Below, in pieces: positions 27,096-36,008 of a stretch of 64,000 nt of DNA. Where the stretch lies: positions 1,736,001 to 1,800,000 of the forward strand of contig OZ220491.1 in NCBI GenBank assembly GCA_965116195.1, written 5' to 3'. A program made the translations under genes and the position numbers. The notes under the pieces were generated by a model. That model ran no database searches. It saw only the letters and a program-made list of their open reading frames with translations, and was not told the DNA's origin. The DNA is from Aldehydirespirator sp965116195. GTDB lineage: Bacteria; Actinomycetota; Acidimicrobiia; Acidimicrobiales; Aldehydirespiratoraceae. Within the stretch, counting starts at the first letter, position 1, and every line of letters begins with the position of its first letter.

Positions 27096-27689
27096 TCACT
27101 TAGCGCTGCAATCCAATATCAACCCGTGCACATCCGAGAGTGTTCCACCGAACCTAGACAGCCATTCAGGGGGACTAGCAGCAGGAAATGACAGCCATCT
27201 CGTGTCTTGACCTGCTCTGCCACCGTGCTGAGGCACAAGTGAAGGTGGCCTAACGGTCATCAACTCAGCCTTCGGTATGAACCACGCGTGGACATCAAAG
27301 GGCGACACACCGAGACAGAAACAGTAATCGTATTTCTGATCGCGTATCTGTTGGAACTTATATACTCCGGTGTCCGTCCAGAGGCTCGAGTACTTTACTT
27401 CGACTCGAACACCTTCGATTACCAAGTCGGCCTCACTGCCAGGAGATCGGGCAATTTCCAAGTCTTTTGCGTCACACCAGTGGCTTATTAGCTTCTCCCC
27501 AATCGCACCGACTTGGCGTGACGGACGCGTCTTGATCCACTGAAACGGGCTGCCGTCCCACATAGCAGAGTCTTGAGCATACTGGCCCTCAAGACTAGCG
27601 GCAATAGATGCCATAAGTAGAACTTCCGGGTCATAAATTTCTGAGTTATGCAACTGTTTGCTCGTTTCGTCCTGAGGTGGTGTCCACAT
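27096..27689 (-). CDS. Putative type II restriction endonuclease (PD-D/ExK)
   Basis: The 197-residue protein shows a PD-(D/E)xK-type core at residues about 80-97: GSEADLVIEGVRVEVKYS, with Asp followed eight residues later by ExK. Its gene overlaps the 3' end of the adjacent methyltransferase gene by 44 bp on the same strand, the classic arrangement of a type II R-M pair. The target sequence is unknown. The protein shows no detectable match to the MvaI-type enzyme at 58.5 kb, so these are two separate systems. Confidence 0.72.
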   Translation of the reverse strand: MWTPPQDETSKQLHNSEIYDPEVLLMASIAASLEGQYAQDSAMWDGSPFQWIKTRPSRQVGAIGEKLISHWCDAKDLEIARSPGSEADLVIEGVRVEVKYSSLWTDTGVYKFQQIRDQKYDYCFCLGVSPFDVHAWFIPKAELMTVRPPSLVPQHGGRAGQDTRWLSFPAASPPEWLSRFGGTLSDVHGLILDCSAK

Positions 27690-28578
27690 AGCTGATTGAG
27701 GTCAACAGGCTGCCGGTGGCCAGGCGTTTCTTCATTGTCTTGAAGGCTTCGGGGTTGCTGTCCACCATGATGAATCGTCGGTTGAGTTTTGTGGCTACTG
27801 CGCCGGTGGTGCCGCTGCCGGCGAAGAAGTCCAACACCCAGTCACCTTCACGACTGCTCGCCTGCACGATGCGCCTCAAAATCCCCTCGGGTTTCTGATT
27901 GGGATAGCCGGTCTTTTCCTTGCCGGTCGGTGAGACGATGGTGTGCCACCATACATCGGTTGGCAACTTGCCTTTGGCAGCCTTCTCTGGAGTGACCAAC
28001 CCGGGTGCCATGTACGGCTCACGGTCCACTGCTGCGTTGTCGTAGTAATAGAGATCGGGGTCTTTCACGTACACCAAGATGTTGTCGTGCTTGGCCGGCC
28101 AGCGACGACGGGCGCGTGCTCCGTAGTCGTAGGCCCAGATGATCTCGTTCAGAAAACACTCCCGCCCGAACAGTGCGTCCAGCACCACCTTGGCGTAGTG
28201 AACCTCGCGATAATCCAGGTGCAGATACAGCGTCCCCTCATCCGTAAGCAACCGCCACGCATGCACAAGACGAGGCTCCAAGAAAGCCCAGTAGTCATCA
28301 AAGATGTCGTCATAAGATGACAGCGTTCCCTTGACTGTCTCGTAGCTGGCTCCGGCAAACCCGACACGATCGCCGTTGGTGCTACGCGTCGTGTGCAGCG
28401 TTTGTCGTGTCTGGCGACGGCCCGTGTTGAACGGCGGGTCAATATAGATCAACGACATTGACCGATCGGGCAGCGTCCTCAACACCTCCAGGTTGTCATC
28501 CAGCACAACCAGGTCAGGGCCGTCATCACTCCAAGCCGAACACTGCACGCCCAAGACCCTAGACCAGACCTCGGACAC
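27646..28578 (-). CDS. Beta-class DNA methyltransferase of an R-M system
   Basis: The 310-residue enzyme has catalytic motif IV as YIDPPFNTGR near residue 50 and the S-adenosylmethionine motif I as DFFAGSGTTGAVA near residue 250. Motif IV before motif I is the beta-class order, and DPPF points to N6-adenine methylation. The start is GTG 28578. Three 61-bp copies of the start region lie upstream, so the exact start is uncertain. It protects host DNA from the overlapping endonuclease. Confidence 0.88.
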   Translation of the reverse strand: MSEVWSRVLGVQCSAWSDDGPDLVVLDDNLEVLRTLPDRSMSLIYIDPPFNTGRRQTRQTLHTTRSTNGDRVGFAGASYETVKGTLSSYDDIFDDYWAFLEPRLVHAWRLLTDEGTLYLHLDYREVHYAKVVLDALFGRECFLNEIIWAYDYGARARRRWPAKHDNILVYVKDPDLYYYDNAAVDREPYMAPGLVTPEKAAKGKLPTDVWWHTIVSPTGKEKTGYPNQKPEGILRRIVQASSREGDWVLDFFAGSGTTGAVATKLNRRFIMVDSNPEAFKTMKKRLATGSLLTSISYVDTTSGRNEQTVA

Positions 28579-28710
28579 CGGGACGCTGGACCCGCACGCA
28601 AGCGCGGATAGTCAGGCGGGTAAACCAGACCTCAGATGTCGGGCCAGACCTTATCAGGTTCTGAACCCCCGTAGACTGCTTGAAACCAGACCTCAGACGC
28701 TGGGCTAGAC
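28564..28710. repeat. 61-bp tandem repeat at the methyltransferase start
   Basis: CCAGACCTCGG/CCAGACCTCAG begins at 28564, 28625 and 28686, exactly 61 bp apart. The first copy is the methyltransferase's own 5' end; the others fill the spacer up to the SDR gene end. Confidence 0.85.
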
Positions 28711-29514
28711 CGTGTAGGCACCGTCCACGGCCAGGTGCTGGCCGCTGATGTAGCGGGCCCGGTCTGAGGCCAAGAAGCACACAGCCTCGGCGATGTCGCC
28801 TGCTGTGCCGAACTCACGCATGGGAATGTTGGATCGGGCTGCGTTCAAAGCCCGCTCGTCCAGGTCGCCTGATGCCATGAGCCGTTGCGCCATACCGTCG
28901 GTGAGCATGCCCGGGCCAACGCTGTTGGCACGCACACCGAAACGGCCCTCCTCGGCTGCCAAGCCCCGCACCGCAGCCTCCACCGCAGCCTTGGGAATGG
29001 TGCTGAGCCCGTCACGCACCGGGAACCTGCCGATGGCAGCCGTGCTCACAGCCACGATGCACCCCTTGGCAGAACGCAGGTGCGCCAGAGCAGCGTGAGC
29101 CGCCGAGAAGAAACCGGCTGCGTCAGCATCCAGCTGCGCCCGCACCACGGAGGGATCAATGCGGCTCAGATGAAGCTGAGGCACGTTCGGTCCGGCTGCG
29201 TAAACCATGGTGTGCAGACCACCTGCGACATCAGCCAACTCGTCAACTGCGGCGGCTGTGGCCTTGTCGTCGGTGAGGTCTGCCGCTGCCTGCCAACAGC
29301 GACGGCCGAGTTGTTGCACCCGGGCCGCAGTGGTTGACGCCGCTGCCGCGTTGTGACGGTAGGTGAGCGCAACATCGCTGCCCCGCCTCGCCAGTTCGCA
29401 GGCAATCACCGCACCCAGGCCGCCGCTACCCCCCAACACCAGCGCTGCACCCGTGCGGCCTGCGAAGTCTCTGCTGAGATCAAGTTCACTCACAACCCCA
29501 TCCTGTTCACTCAC
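28705..29514 (-). CDS. SDR-family protein lacking the catalytic Tyr
   Basis: The 269-residue protein has an SDR fold: GGSGGLGAVIACELARRG cofactor loop, AVSTAAIG near the catalytic Ser, and the C-terminal FLASDRARYISGQHLAVDG. At the YxxxK position the sequence is STIPKAA, so Ser replaces the catalytic Tyr while Lys stays. It may be an altered enzyme or a non-enzymatic binder. A 21-bp direct repeat duplicates the ribosome binding site and GTG start (29514 and 29493), so either codon could be used. Confidence 0.82.
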   Translation of the reverse strand: MSEQDGVVSELDLSRDFAGRTGAALVLGGSGGLGAVIACELARRGSDVALTYRHNAAAASTTAARVQQLGRRCWQAAADLTDDKATAAAVDELADVAGGLHTMVYAAGPNVPQLHLSRIDPSVVRAQLDADAAGFFSAAHAALAHLRSAKGCIVAVSTAAIGRFPVRDGLSTIPKAAVEAAVRGLAAEEGRFGVRANSVGPGMLTDGMAQRLMASGDLDERALNAARSNIPMREFGTAGDIAEAVCFLASDRARYISGQHLAVDGAYTV

Positions 29515-29734
29515 AACCCCATCCTGCCCGCCACAACATCATCACACAACCGCGATCTGCTTGGGAAGTGGCCGGTCGCCGGACAACAAGTCTCAAAGTA
29601 CGTGCCGACAAGATTTTCCAGACCAGAGCACTACTGATAACATGATCCCCACCAACACCAGCAAACCCAAATCCCACGTTTACTCGAAGAGCCGAAAATC
29701 TCAGAAAATACTCTAAAAATTGTTGAAAAAAGGG

Positions 29735-29763
29735 TTGTTGATGTCATAGTGGTTCGGTATAGT
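29735..29763 (+). promoter_or_regulatory. Probable leaderless promoter of the HNH gene
   Basis: TTGTTG (29735-29740), a 17-bp spacer and TATAGT (29758-29763) form a sigma-70-type promoter. The ATG at 29771 is 7 nt after the -10 box, so the transcript would start at or next to the start codon. No ribosome binding site is present. Confidence 0.65.
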
Positions 29764-29770
29764 TGCTGTC

Positions 29771-31933
29771 ATGTTGTTGGAAGCACTCCGCCGGGCCGAG
29801 ACCGCTGTGAAGGAAGCACTTGCGTTGGCTTCGGCTGGTGGTGTTTGTTGTGGTGAGTTGCGTGACGCGTTGGTGGTGACCAAGACTGTTGCCGGGGTTG
29901 TTGCTGCTGCTCAGACACAGTTGGCGGCGGCTGTCGCCAAGGCTGAGCGGCATGGTGACGGCGGTACCGGGGTTCTTGTTGAGATGACGGGATTGACGCG
30001 TCGTGAGGCTCGTGGTCAGGTCAAGACCGCTGAGACGATCGCGGGGGTGCCTTCGGTGCGTGACGCGGTGGCTCGGGGTGTGGTGTCGTTGGCCAACGCC
30101 AAGCGGTTGGCTGACGCGGTTGAACGCACCAGCGCGGGTGCTGTTGGTGCAGCCGAGGGGTTGTTGAAGATGGCAGAGATGATGCGCGCTGATGATTTCA
30201 CCAAACAAACGCGTCGTTGGATCGCGGAGCAACAAGACGACGGTGGTGAGGCTGACTATGAACGGATCCGGGCGAGGCGTTGTGTGCGGGTCTGGGACAA
30301 CGACAACGGCATGGTCGAGTTGCACGGCACGTTTGATGCTTTCACCGGTCGGCGTATCGGTAACCGGTTACGTGCCGAAGCGAACCGTCTCTACCAAAAC
30401 GACAAAAAACACGCTGCACAACACGGCACCCACACTCGCCAAGGCGGGCATAGCAGAGGGCGCAGCCAAAACCGCCAACCCGGTAGCAGCAAAAGACGAG
30501 ACGGTGAGCGCACTTTTGATCAGTGCATGGCCGACGCTTTGGACAACCTCACCTCGAACACCGTCACCGCCCCGACTACCCGCACGGCGAGTGCTGCTGA
30601 TGTAGGCAAAGCAGCGATCATCGGCAACAGCCGCACCGTTTGCACCGATACCGGACATGCTGGCGATGCCCGCACCGAAGCGACCATGGATAACAGCCAG
30701 ACGGCTTGCACCGGCACGAAACCCGCTGACACCGGAACACCCATCAGTGACAGCCAGACGGCTTGCACCGGCACGAAACCCGCTGACACCGGAACACCCA
30801 TCAGTGACAGCCAGACGGCTTGCACCGGCACGAGCGCTGAGACCGGAACACCCATCGGTGACGGCCAGACGGCTTGCACCGGCACGAAAAGCGCTGACAC
30901 CGGAACACCCATCGGTGACGGCCAGACGGCTTGCACCGGCACGAAACCCGCTGACACCGGAACACCCATCAGTGACAGCCAGACGGCTTGCACCGGCACG
31001 AAACCCGCTGACACCGGAACACCCATCAGTGACAGCCAGATGGTTGGCACCGGCACGAGCGCTGAGACCGGAACACCCATCGGTGACGGCCAGATGGTTT
31101 GCACCGGCTCGGGAGGTGGTGGTGATCCCGGCTTGATTGTTGGCGGTGGTCAGGCTGCTCGCACCGGTGCAGATACCGGCACTCGAACGCGCTCGTGTAC
31201 CGATAGCGACCTTGGCTCAGAAGACAGTCGAGCCGTCATGGGTAGCACAACAGGTTCTGATGTCAACACGGTTGCAGGCTTGGCTGAAAGTGGCACGGCT
31301 TTGAATGCCGGTGGCAGTACCGGTACGGCCACCAACGTCGGCAACAGGGCGGGGGTTGCGACTGGTGCTGATCCGAACACGTGTACTTGCCGGGGTGCTG
31401 GTACTGGTGAAGATGCGAGCGTCAGCACCGGAGTCGGCAGCGGGAGTACGGGTTTGGGTAGGGCGTTCGCGGATATTTGCGTGATTGTTCAGGTTGATGC
31501 TGTGACCGGTCAACTCGTGGCGCAGTTGCCTGATGGTGAACGACTACCCGCCAGCGTGTTGGACAAACTCACCTGCAACGCCCGTATTTCTGTGATCCTG
31601 TCCAACGCCAGAGGCCGACCCATCTGGCGTGCTGTTGCTGCACGTGTCGCCAACGAAACACAACGACAACTGTTGCTGGCACATTGGGGTGGGTGCTTCC
31701 ACTGCGCAGCGCATTGGAAGATGTGTCAAATTCATCACATCGTGCCCGTGGCACAAGGCGGTGAAACCAAACTCGACAACCTGATACCGGTCTGTTGGGA
31801 CTGCCACGACCTGATCCACCACAACCACTGGCAAATCCACAAACACCCCGACGGGTACCACACCCTGCACCCACCTGTCCGACGCCACCACGGACCCGCA
31901 CACGCCCCCGAACAACCCCTACTGTTCACATAA
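29771..31933 (+). CDS. DUF222 / HNH endonuclease (13E12-type) with central repeats
   Basis: The 720-residue protein has an N-terminal DUF222 region (residues about 1-220, with MTGLTRREARGQVKTAE) and a C-terminal HNH nuclease (about 640-690: CQIHHIVPVAQGG, LDNLIPVCWDCHDLIHH) with CxxC pairs for structural zinc. Between them lie about eight tandem units of 18-19 residues (TGTPISDSQTAC and variants). Members of this actinobacterial family are abundant but their role is uncertain; some are associated with mobile introns. The repeat block makes this one much longer than the usual 400-500 residues. Confidence 0.85.
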   Translation: MLLEALRRAETAVKEALALASAGGVCCGELRDALVVTKTVAGVVAAAQTQLAAAVAKAERHGDGGTGVLVEMTGLTRREARGQVKTAETIAGVPSVRDAVARGVVSLANAKRLADAVERTSAGAVGAAEGLLKMAEMMRADDFTKQTRRWIAEQQDDGGEADYERIRARRCVRVWDNDNGMVELHGTFDAFTGRRIGNRLRAEANRLYQNDKKHAAQHGTHTRQGGHSRGRSQNRQPGSSKRRDGERTFDQCMADALDNLTSNTVTAPTTRTASAADVGKAAIIGNSRTVCTDTGHAGDARTEATMDNSQTACTGTKPADTGTPISDSQTACTGTKPADTGTPISDSQTACTGTSAETGTPIGDGQTACTGTKSADTGTPIGDGQTACTGTKPADTGTPISDSQTACTGTKPADTGTPISDSQMVGTGTSAETGTPIGDGQMVCTGSGGGGDPGLIVGGGQAARTGADTGTRTRSCTDSDLGSEDSRAVMGSTTGSDVNTVAGLAESGTALNAGGSTGTATNVGNRAGVATGADPNTCTCRGAGTGEDASVSTGVGSGSTGLGRAFADICVIVQVDAVTGQLVAQLPDGERLPASVLDKLTCNARISVILSNARGRPIWRAVAARVANETQRQLLLAHWGGCFHCAAHWKMCQIHHIVPVAQGGETKLDNLIPVCWDCHDLIHHNHWQIHKHPDGYHTLHPPVRRHHGPAHAPEQPLLFT
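30697..31110 (+). repeat. 54-57-bp tandem repeats inside the HNH gene
   Basis: About eight near-identical units encode S-D-S-Q-T-A-C-T-G-T-K-P-A-D-T-G-T-P-I or the 18-residue variant with S-A-E. Periods of 57 and 54 bp keep the frame. This is a coding minisatellite likely to vary in copy number. Confidence 0.9.
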
Positions 31934-32049
31934 ACCGACCCCCACCCCACAACCGTGACCCATCACCACCCAAACGCCCGCAGACCCAGTCCCAAGACAC
32001 GACGCGATGGCGGGCCGCGACCTTTGATCTCTGAACCGATGCTGTAAGC

Positions 32050-32140
32050 AGTCCGTGGATGCGTGTACGGGCACAGGGAAGAAACTGCCTGGGTGGTGCG
32101 GCACCACGGGAGTCCGTGGATGCATGTACGGGCACAGGCG
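32050..32140. repeat. 61-bp spaced direct repeat
   Basis: AGTCCGTGGATGC-TGTACGGGCACAGG occurs at 32050 and 32111 with one difference. It lies in the 268-bp convergent gap between the HNH and nucleotidyltransferase genes, which holds nothing else that I recognise. Confidence 0.8.
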
Positions 32141-32201
32141 TTGTCGATGTGGTCACCCTGATCAGTACGCCACGAACTTCGCCACATGACTGCGGCGGGT
32201 G

Positions 32202-32660
32202 TCAGGAAGTGTCACCGCCGGTTTGCTTGCCGGTGAGCAGGTCGTGGGTGTTCAAAATCTTGCTGACCTGTTGGACGATGCGTCTGGCTCGGACTACAGC
32301 GCCTGCATCAGGTGAGTGAGCAGCCATCTCGTCGGTGACGATTGCGGCAACCGCCACGGCTGCTCCGGCAATCCTGGGGGCCAGCGCCGCAACCCCAGGC
32401 TGCACAACAGCCTCTGCGGCCGTGCAAAGCGAACTTCTGAGTTCGCGACGTTGGGAGTAGTCAATGTCATCAAACATCGCCACCAGGTCGATATCGCTGC
32501 CGACTTTGGCCTTGCCTTGGGCCACCGACCCGAACAACAACACCCTTGAGACCCCGGCATTTGCCAACTCGGCCGCGGCGCGACGAGCATCGCTGACAGT
32601 CGGGTTCGGGGGTGCCGCCGTCACGGTTGTCACAGCCCCACAGTACACACCAGCCGTCAA
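32202..32660 (-). CDS. MNT-type nucleotidyltransferase domain protein
   Basis: The 152-residue protein has the minimal nucleotidyltransferase motif LFGSVAQGKAKVGSDIDL at residues about 41-58 (the GS loop and the DxD metal pair). Such proteins often serve as antitoxins that AMPylate HEPN toxins. No separate HEPN gene is adjacent, though the C-terminal helical stretch (AVVRARRIVQQVSKIL) could be a remnant of one. The start is uncertain, since several in-frame GTG codons precede the domain. Confidence 0.75.
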   Translation of the reverse strand: MTAGVYCGAVTTVTAAPPNPTVSDARRAAAELANAGVSRVLLFGSVAQGKAKVGSDIDLVAMFDDIDYSQRRELRSSLCTAAEAVVQPGVAALAPRIAGAAVAVAAIVTDEMAAHSPDAGAVVRARRIVQQVSKILNTHDLLTGKQTGGDTS

Positions 32661-32690
32661 GGATCAGAAAGAGAGATCGAAATCCAGCAA

Positions 32691-32800
32691 CCTCAACTAG
32701 CCGACTGCCGTCAATTGGTCGTCACCACCACGAGTTCAAAGTCCAGTCCTTCCAAACCACCAATGCCTCAACTAGTCGACTGCCGTCAACTGGTCGTCAC
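32691..32800. repeat. 75-bp spaced direct repeat
   Basis: CCTCAACTAG-CGACTGCCGTCAA-TGGTCGTCACC occurs at 32691 and 32766. The 282-bp divergent/upstream gap contains no other feature that I can identify. Confidence 0.85.
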
Positions 32801-32942
32801 CCCTTGCGCATGGCGAGGCTCAGAGTAGGGGCGAACCTCACAGCATTCGGGGCTGAGCCTCGGTGTGACCACGAGTCGAGAACTTCATGCCGAGAACTTC
32901 ATACCGGTTGACTCTCGCAACGATTACCCGGATCGGGGGATT

Positions 32943-34316
32943 TCAGACTTGGCGCAGTTGATGGATCAACTCGCTCAGGGATGGCTGTTCCGGCAATGAG
33001 CGCACCAACTTCAGGAATGTTGCATCAAGCCGACCGGCAGTGAGCAGCAGAAACTTGCGTTCAAGCTCATCGTCGGTGAGCGGATCGTAAATCGAACCCT
33101 TCTGCCCGTGTACCGTGCGCTCCAACACCCTGCCGTCAACCAGGGTGATCTGCACTCGTGCGCCTTGTTTCCAGGCGAAAGTGGCATCAAACTCGGGGGC
33201 CGCCACGACAGGAGCCACCCTGGCCTGAAGAGCTGCCAGGGCCGGATCACCGATGCGCTCGGTGGTGAACAACTCGGGATCAGCAGGATCAGCCAACACC
33301 GCCGCAGCCACGTTGAACGGGGCTGAGTACTGCGCCGCCATCACCGAATCTGTGCCGTCAATGTCGTTGAGTTCGACCGTCTTGGTGGTGCCGTGAACCA
33401 CGATCCGGTCAACATCATCCGCAGCAATGCCATGAGAAGCCACCAGTTCGGACGTGGCCTGCACCATGGGGTGAATGTCGCTGCAGGACGGATACACCTT
33501 GATGGTCACCTCGTCAATCATCCAACGCCTCCCCAACTGTTGTGTCAGCAGATCAATCCGGGGAGCATCAGTGAAAATCCGGCAAAAGCCGTACCTGCCA
33601 GCCAGCCCGTCCCGAGCGCCTTCAAAGCCATCAGCAGCCAAAGCAGCTGCCATCACACCACCTTCAGCAGCCCTCGCCGCATGGATGCGCTTGGCCATAC
33701 CCCCTGATGCCGCAAACTCGGTGGTGCCAGAGGCCAGCGATGCGGCGACACCCAGCGCATGGTTGATCCCCTCAGCGTCAAGTCCATGCAGATGTGCTGC
33801 TGCGGCGGCGGCGCCGAACACGCCCGACATTGAGGTCGGGTGAAATCCCGCGAGCATGTGCGAGGCGGGCCCCACCGCAATACCGGCACGACCCATGGCT
33901 TCGTAACCCGCCACCACCGCCTCCAGAAAGGCCAGCCCAGAGGCATCAACCTGCTCGGCCACAGCCAGAGCCGCCGGCACCACCACCGCACCCGGATGGC
34001 TGATGGCCTCCTCGTGACAGTCGTCAATCTCGAAAGCGTGCGCAGCAGCACCATTGGCGAAAGCGGCCATGGACGGTGTCGCTGTCTCGGGCCACCCCAC
34101 GACCGTGCAGTCACCTGCGCCGCCCGTGCTAATCGCATATCGGGCCGCGGCACGAGACCACGGCATTTGGGCACCGTATGCAACAGCGCCGATGGTGTCA
34201 ATCACACCAGTGCAGGCCGCCCTGATCTGAGCCGGCTCAACCCTGCTGTGCAAACCGCTCAAAAACTGTGCCAACTCAGCCGACGCTGAGGCACCCGTAT
34301 CAGATTGCCTCATCAT
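32943..34316 (-). CDS. MmgE/PrpD-family protein
   Basis: The 457-residue protein matches the MmgE/PrpD family (2-methylcitrate dehydratase-like, and also cis-aconitate decarboxylase and iminosuccinate-type enzymes): FANGAAAHAFEIDDCHEEAISHPGAVVVPAALA in part, GFHPTSMSGVFGAAAAAA, and KVYPSCSDIHPMVQA. The conserved DDxH and the KxYPSC segments are present. The substrate cannot be assigned from sequence; no prpB or prpC is nearby, so a methylcitrate role is not supported by context. It is convergent with nothing and sits upstream of the Rieske gene in the opposite reading order on the same strand. Confidence 0.88.
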   Translation of the reverse strand: MMRQSDTGASASAELAQFLSGLHSRVEPAQIRAACTGVIDTIGAVAYGAQMPWSRAAARYAISTGGAGDCTVVGWPETATPSMAAFANGAAAHAFEIDDCHEEAISHPGAVVVPAALAVAEQVDASGLAFLEAVVAGYEAMGRAGIAVGPASHMLAGFHPTSMSGVFGAAAAAAHLHGLDAEGINHALGVAASLASGTTEFAASGGMAKRIHAARAAEGGVMAAALAADGFEGARDGLAGRYGFCRIFTDAPRIDLLTQQLGRRWMIDEVTIKVYPSCSDIHPMVQATSELVASHGIAADDVDRIVVHGTTKTVELNDIDGTDSVMAAQYSAPFNVAAAVLADPADPELFTTERIGDPALAALQARVAPVVAAPEFDATFAWKQGARVQITLVDGRVLERTVHGQKGSIYDPLTDDELERKFLLLTAGRLDATFLKLVRSLPEQPSLSELIHQLRQV

Positions 34317-34481
34317 TACGACAACTCACCCAGTGACTGCCTGAACTGTCAGCCCGGCACTTCATTGCACAGAACCCGAATGCTGTCACCACAACACCTC
34401 ACCCAGCGACCCCGTCCATAGCAACTGCCGTTACGTGCCGGGTGCATCCAACGACAGAACGCCGTCACCACAACACCGCCA

Positions 34482-35651
34482 CTACTGCAACTCACCGAGG
34501 GACTCCATCAGCAGCGTCTGAAGGTGACGCACCGAATTTTCGCTGTGTACGCCGCACACACCGCTGGGGTCTTCAATCAACGGCCCGGGCTTGTATCCAC
34601 GACTGGACACGCCGCGCTGCACCGACTCGACGATCACGAAATCCTCAGAAGCGGTCTGGTTCCAGTCCCCTGAGATCAGCTTCTCCTCAGCCTCTGACGG
34701 TGACGTGTCAGCGCACCACCACTCGCGGATCAACTGGGTGCGATCAACAGCCAGCGGCACCCAACGGAACGTGTTGAGCACCCGGCCCGGATAACACTGG
34801 ATCGAAGACAACGGCCACACGAAAAAGGCGCTGTACCCGCCAACCTGTTGTTGCTCACCCGGCTGCTGTGGGAGAACAGCAGCCGTTTGTTGGACAGAAA
34901 CTGCGGCAGAGGCTGCGGGAGTGGCCGAGGCTACGGCTCCGCAGGCCTGCTGCTGTGGGAGAGCCGGGGCTGCGGCGCTGTGGCGGATCACACTCCCGTC
35001 GGCGGCAATGCGATAGCTGCCGGGCGCAACAACCCCCTGCGTGAACCACTTGTGAACGTTGGGGCAGTGGTAGCACTCGTTGTAGTTCTCAATCACCAGT
35101 TTCCAGTTGGCCCGCATCTCGTGAACCAGTCGTGCTGTCAGCACGCGCTCGGCAGCGTCGGGTGCCAAGGCAAGCAGTTCGCTCTCCACTCCCGGAGCGC
35201 ACTCGGCCAGAGACCGAGCGCCAGGATCAAGGTTGACGAACATGAACCCCGCGATGGTTTGCAAACGCACCGGCGGCACGCAAATCGATCCGACACTCTC
35301 TCCTCGGGCGTGCAGCAGCCTTCCGTCCAGACCGTAGCTCCAGGCGTGATAGGGGCAGATGATCTGATTGAGCTGAGCTTTTTCTGCTGTCACCAACTGA
35401 TGACCCCGATGCTGACACACGTTGTACATCGCCCGTATCCGGCCATTGTCGTTGGCTATCAAGATGCTCTCGTCGCCTACGTGAGTTGTGATCACCGCAC
35501 CCGGCTCTGCGACCTCAGACTGGTGTCCCACCATCACCCAGTTTCGAGCAAAGACATGCTCAAGCTCCGCGGCATACACCTGCGGGTCGGTGTAACAGCG
35601 GGCTGACAACCCGCTGGGACGTTGCTCAACAGTGGCAGTCGCCATGGTCAT
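34482..35651 (-). CDS. Rieske oxygenase alpha subunit, N-demethylase-like
   Basis: The 389-residue protein has a Rieske [2Fe-2S] site (CQHRGHQ and CPYHAW) and a mononuclear-iron site in ENYNECYHCPNVHKWF. This local sequence resembles the GbcA/stachydrine-demethylase group that removes N-methyl groups from betaines. ATG 35651 is fixed by AGGAGG 8 nt upstream. An Ala/Gln-rich insertion (residues about 222-268, with PQQQACG and PQQPGEQQQ) interrupts the catalytic domain and comes from an 87-bp in-frame duplication. No reductase gene is adjacent. The demethylating role is inference, supported by the dehydrogenase at 37.5 kb. Confidence 0.85.
   Translation of the reverse strand: MTMATATVEQRPSGLSARCYTDPQVYAAELEHVFARNWVMVGHQSEVAEPGAVITTHVGDESILIANDNGRIRAMYNVCQHRGHQLVTAEKAQLNQIICPYHAWSYGLDGRLLHARGESVGSICVPPVRLQTIAGFMFVNLDPGARSLAECAPGVESELLALAPDAAERVLTARLVHEMRANWKLVIENYNECYHCPNVHKWFTQGVVAPGSYRIAADGSVIRHSAAAPALPQQQACGAVASATPAASAAVSVQQTAAVLPQQPGEQQQVGGYSAFFVWPLSSIQCYPGRVLNTFRWVPLAVDRTQLIREWWCADTSPSEAEEKLISGDWNQTASEDFVIVESVQRGVSSRGYKPGPLIEDPSGVCGVHSENSVRHLQTLLMESLGELQ
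34862..34970. repeat. In-frame 87-bp duplication in the Rieske gene
   Basis: GCTGCTGTGGGAGA is found at 34862 and 34949, 87 bp (29 codons) apart, within the Ala/Gln-rich insertion. Confidence 0.7.
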
Positions 35652-36008
35652 GGCTTGATCCTCCTGAAACATTCAATGGCCGCAAGGCCATCATTTCTGA
35701 TTGAACCTGTCTGATTGAACCATCGGGGTCAAAACATGGGTCATGGCAGGGCCCCAGTGCATCCAACGGCCACTTGACCGCCAACTCCGACGAAGACCAA
35801 TGCTCACCTTGACGCGCTGCGCGTCCTCGCTCATGTTTGTCACACCACCGCCAACTCCGACGAAGACCAATGCCCACCCCTTGATCAAGTAGTGCGTCCA
35901 AAGGCTCCTTGGCCGCCCTTTCCGACCGACCATCGACATGACAACTATTGACATGACAACTATCGGTATTGCAGCTATCGAATATGGAACTCACTGACAT
36001 GACAATGG
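35652..36008. repeat. Intergenic region with 70-bp spaced repeat
   Basis: Apart from the Rieske gene's ribosome binding site, this 357-bp stretch holds ACCGCCAACTCCGACGAAGA-CCAATGC at 35777 and 35847 (period 70) and a short CATGACAACTAT repeat near 35937-35960. I see no gene. Confidence 0.8.

Noticed and set aside
30697..31110. CRISPR-like array
   Set aside because: Units are contiguous, in frame and coding, without spacers; no cas genes are present.
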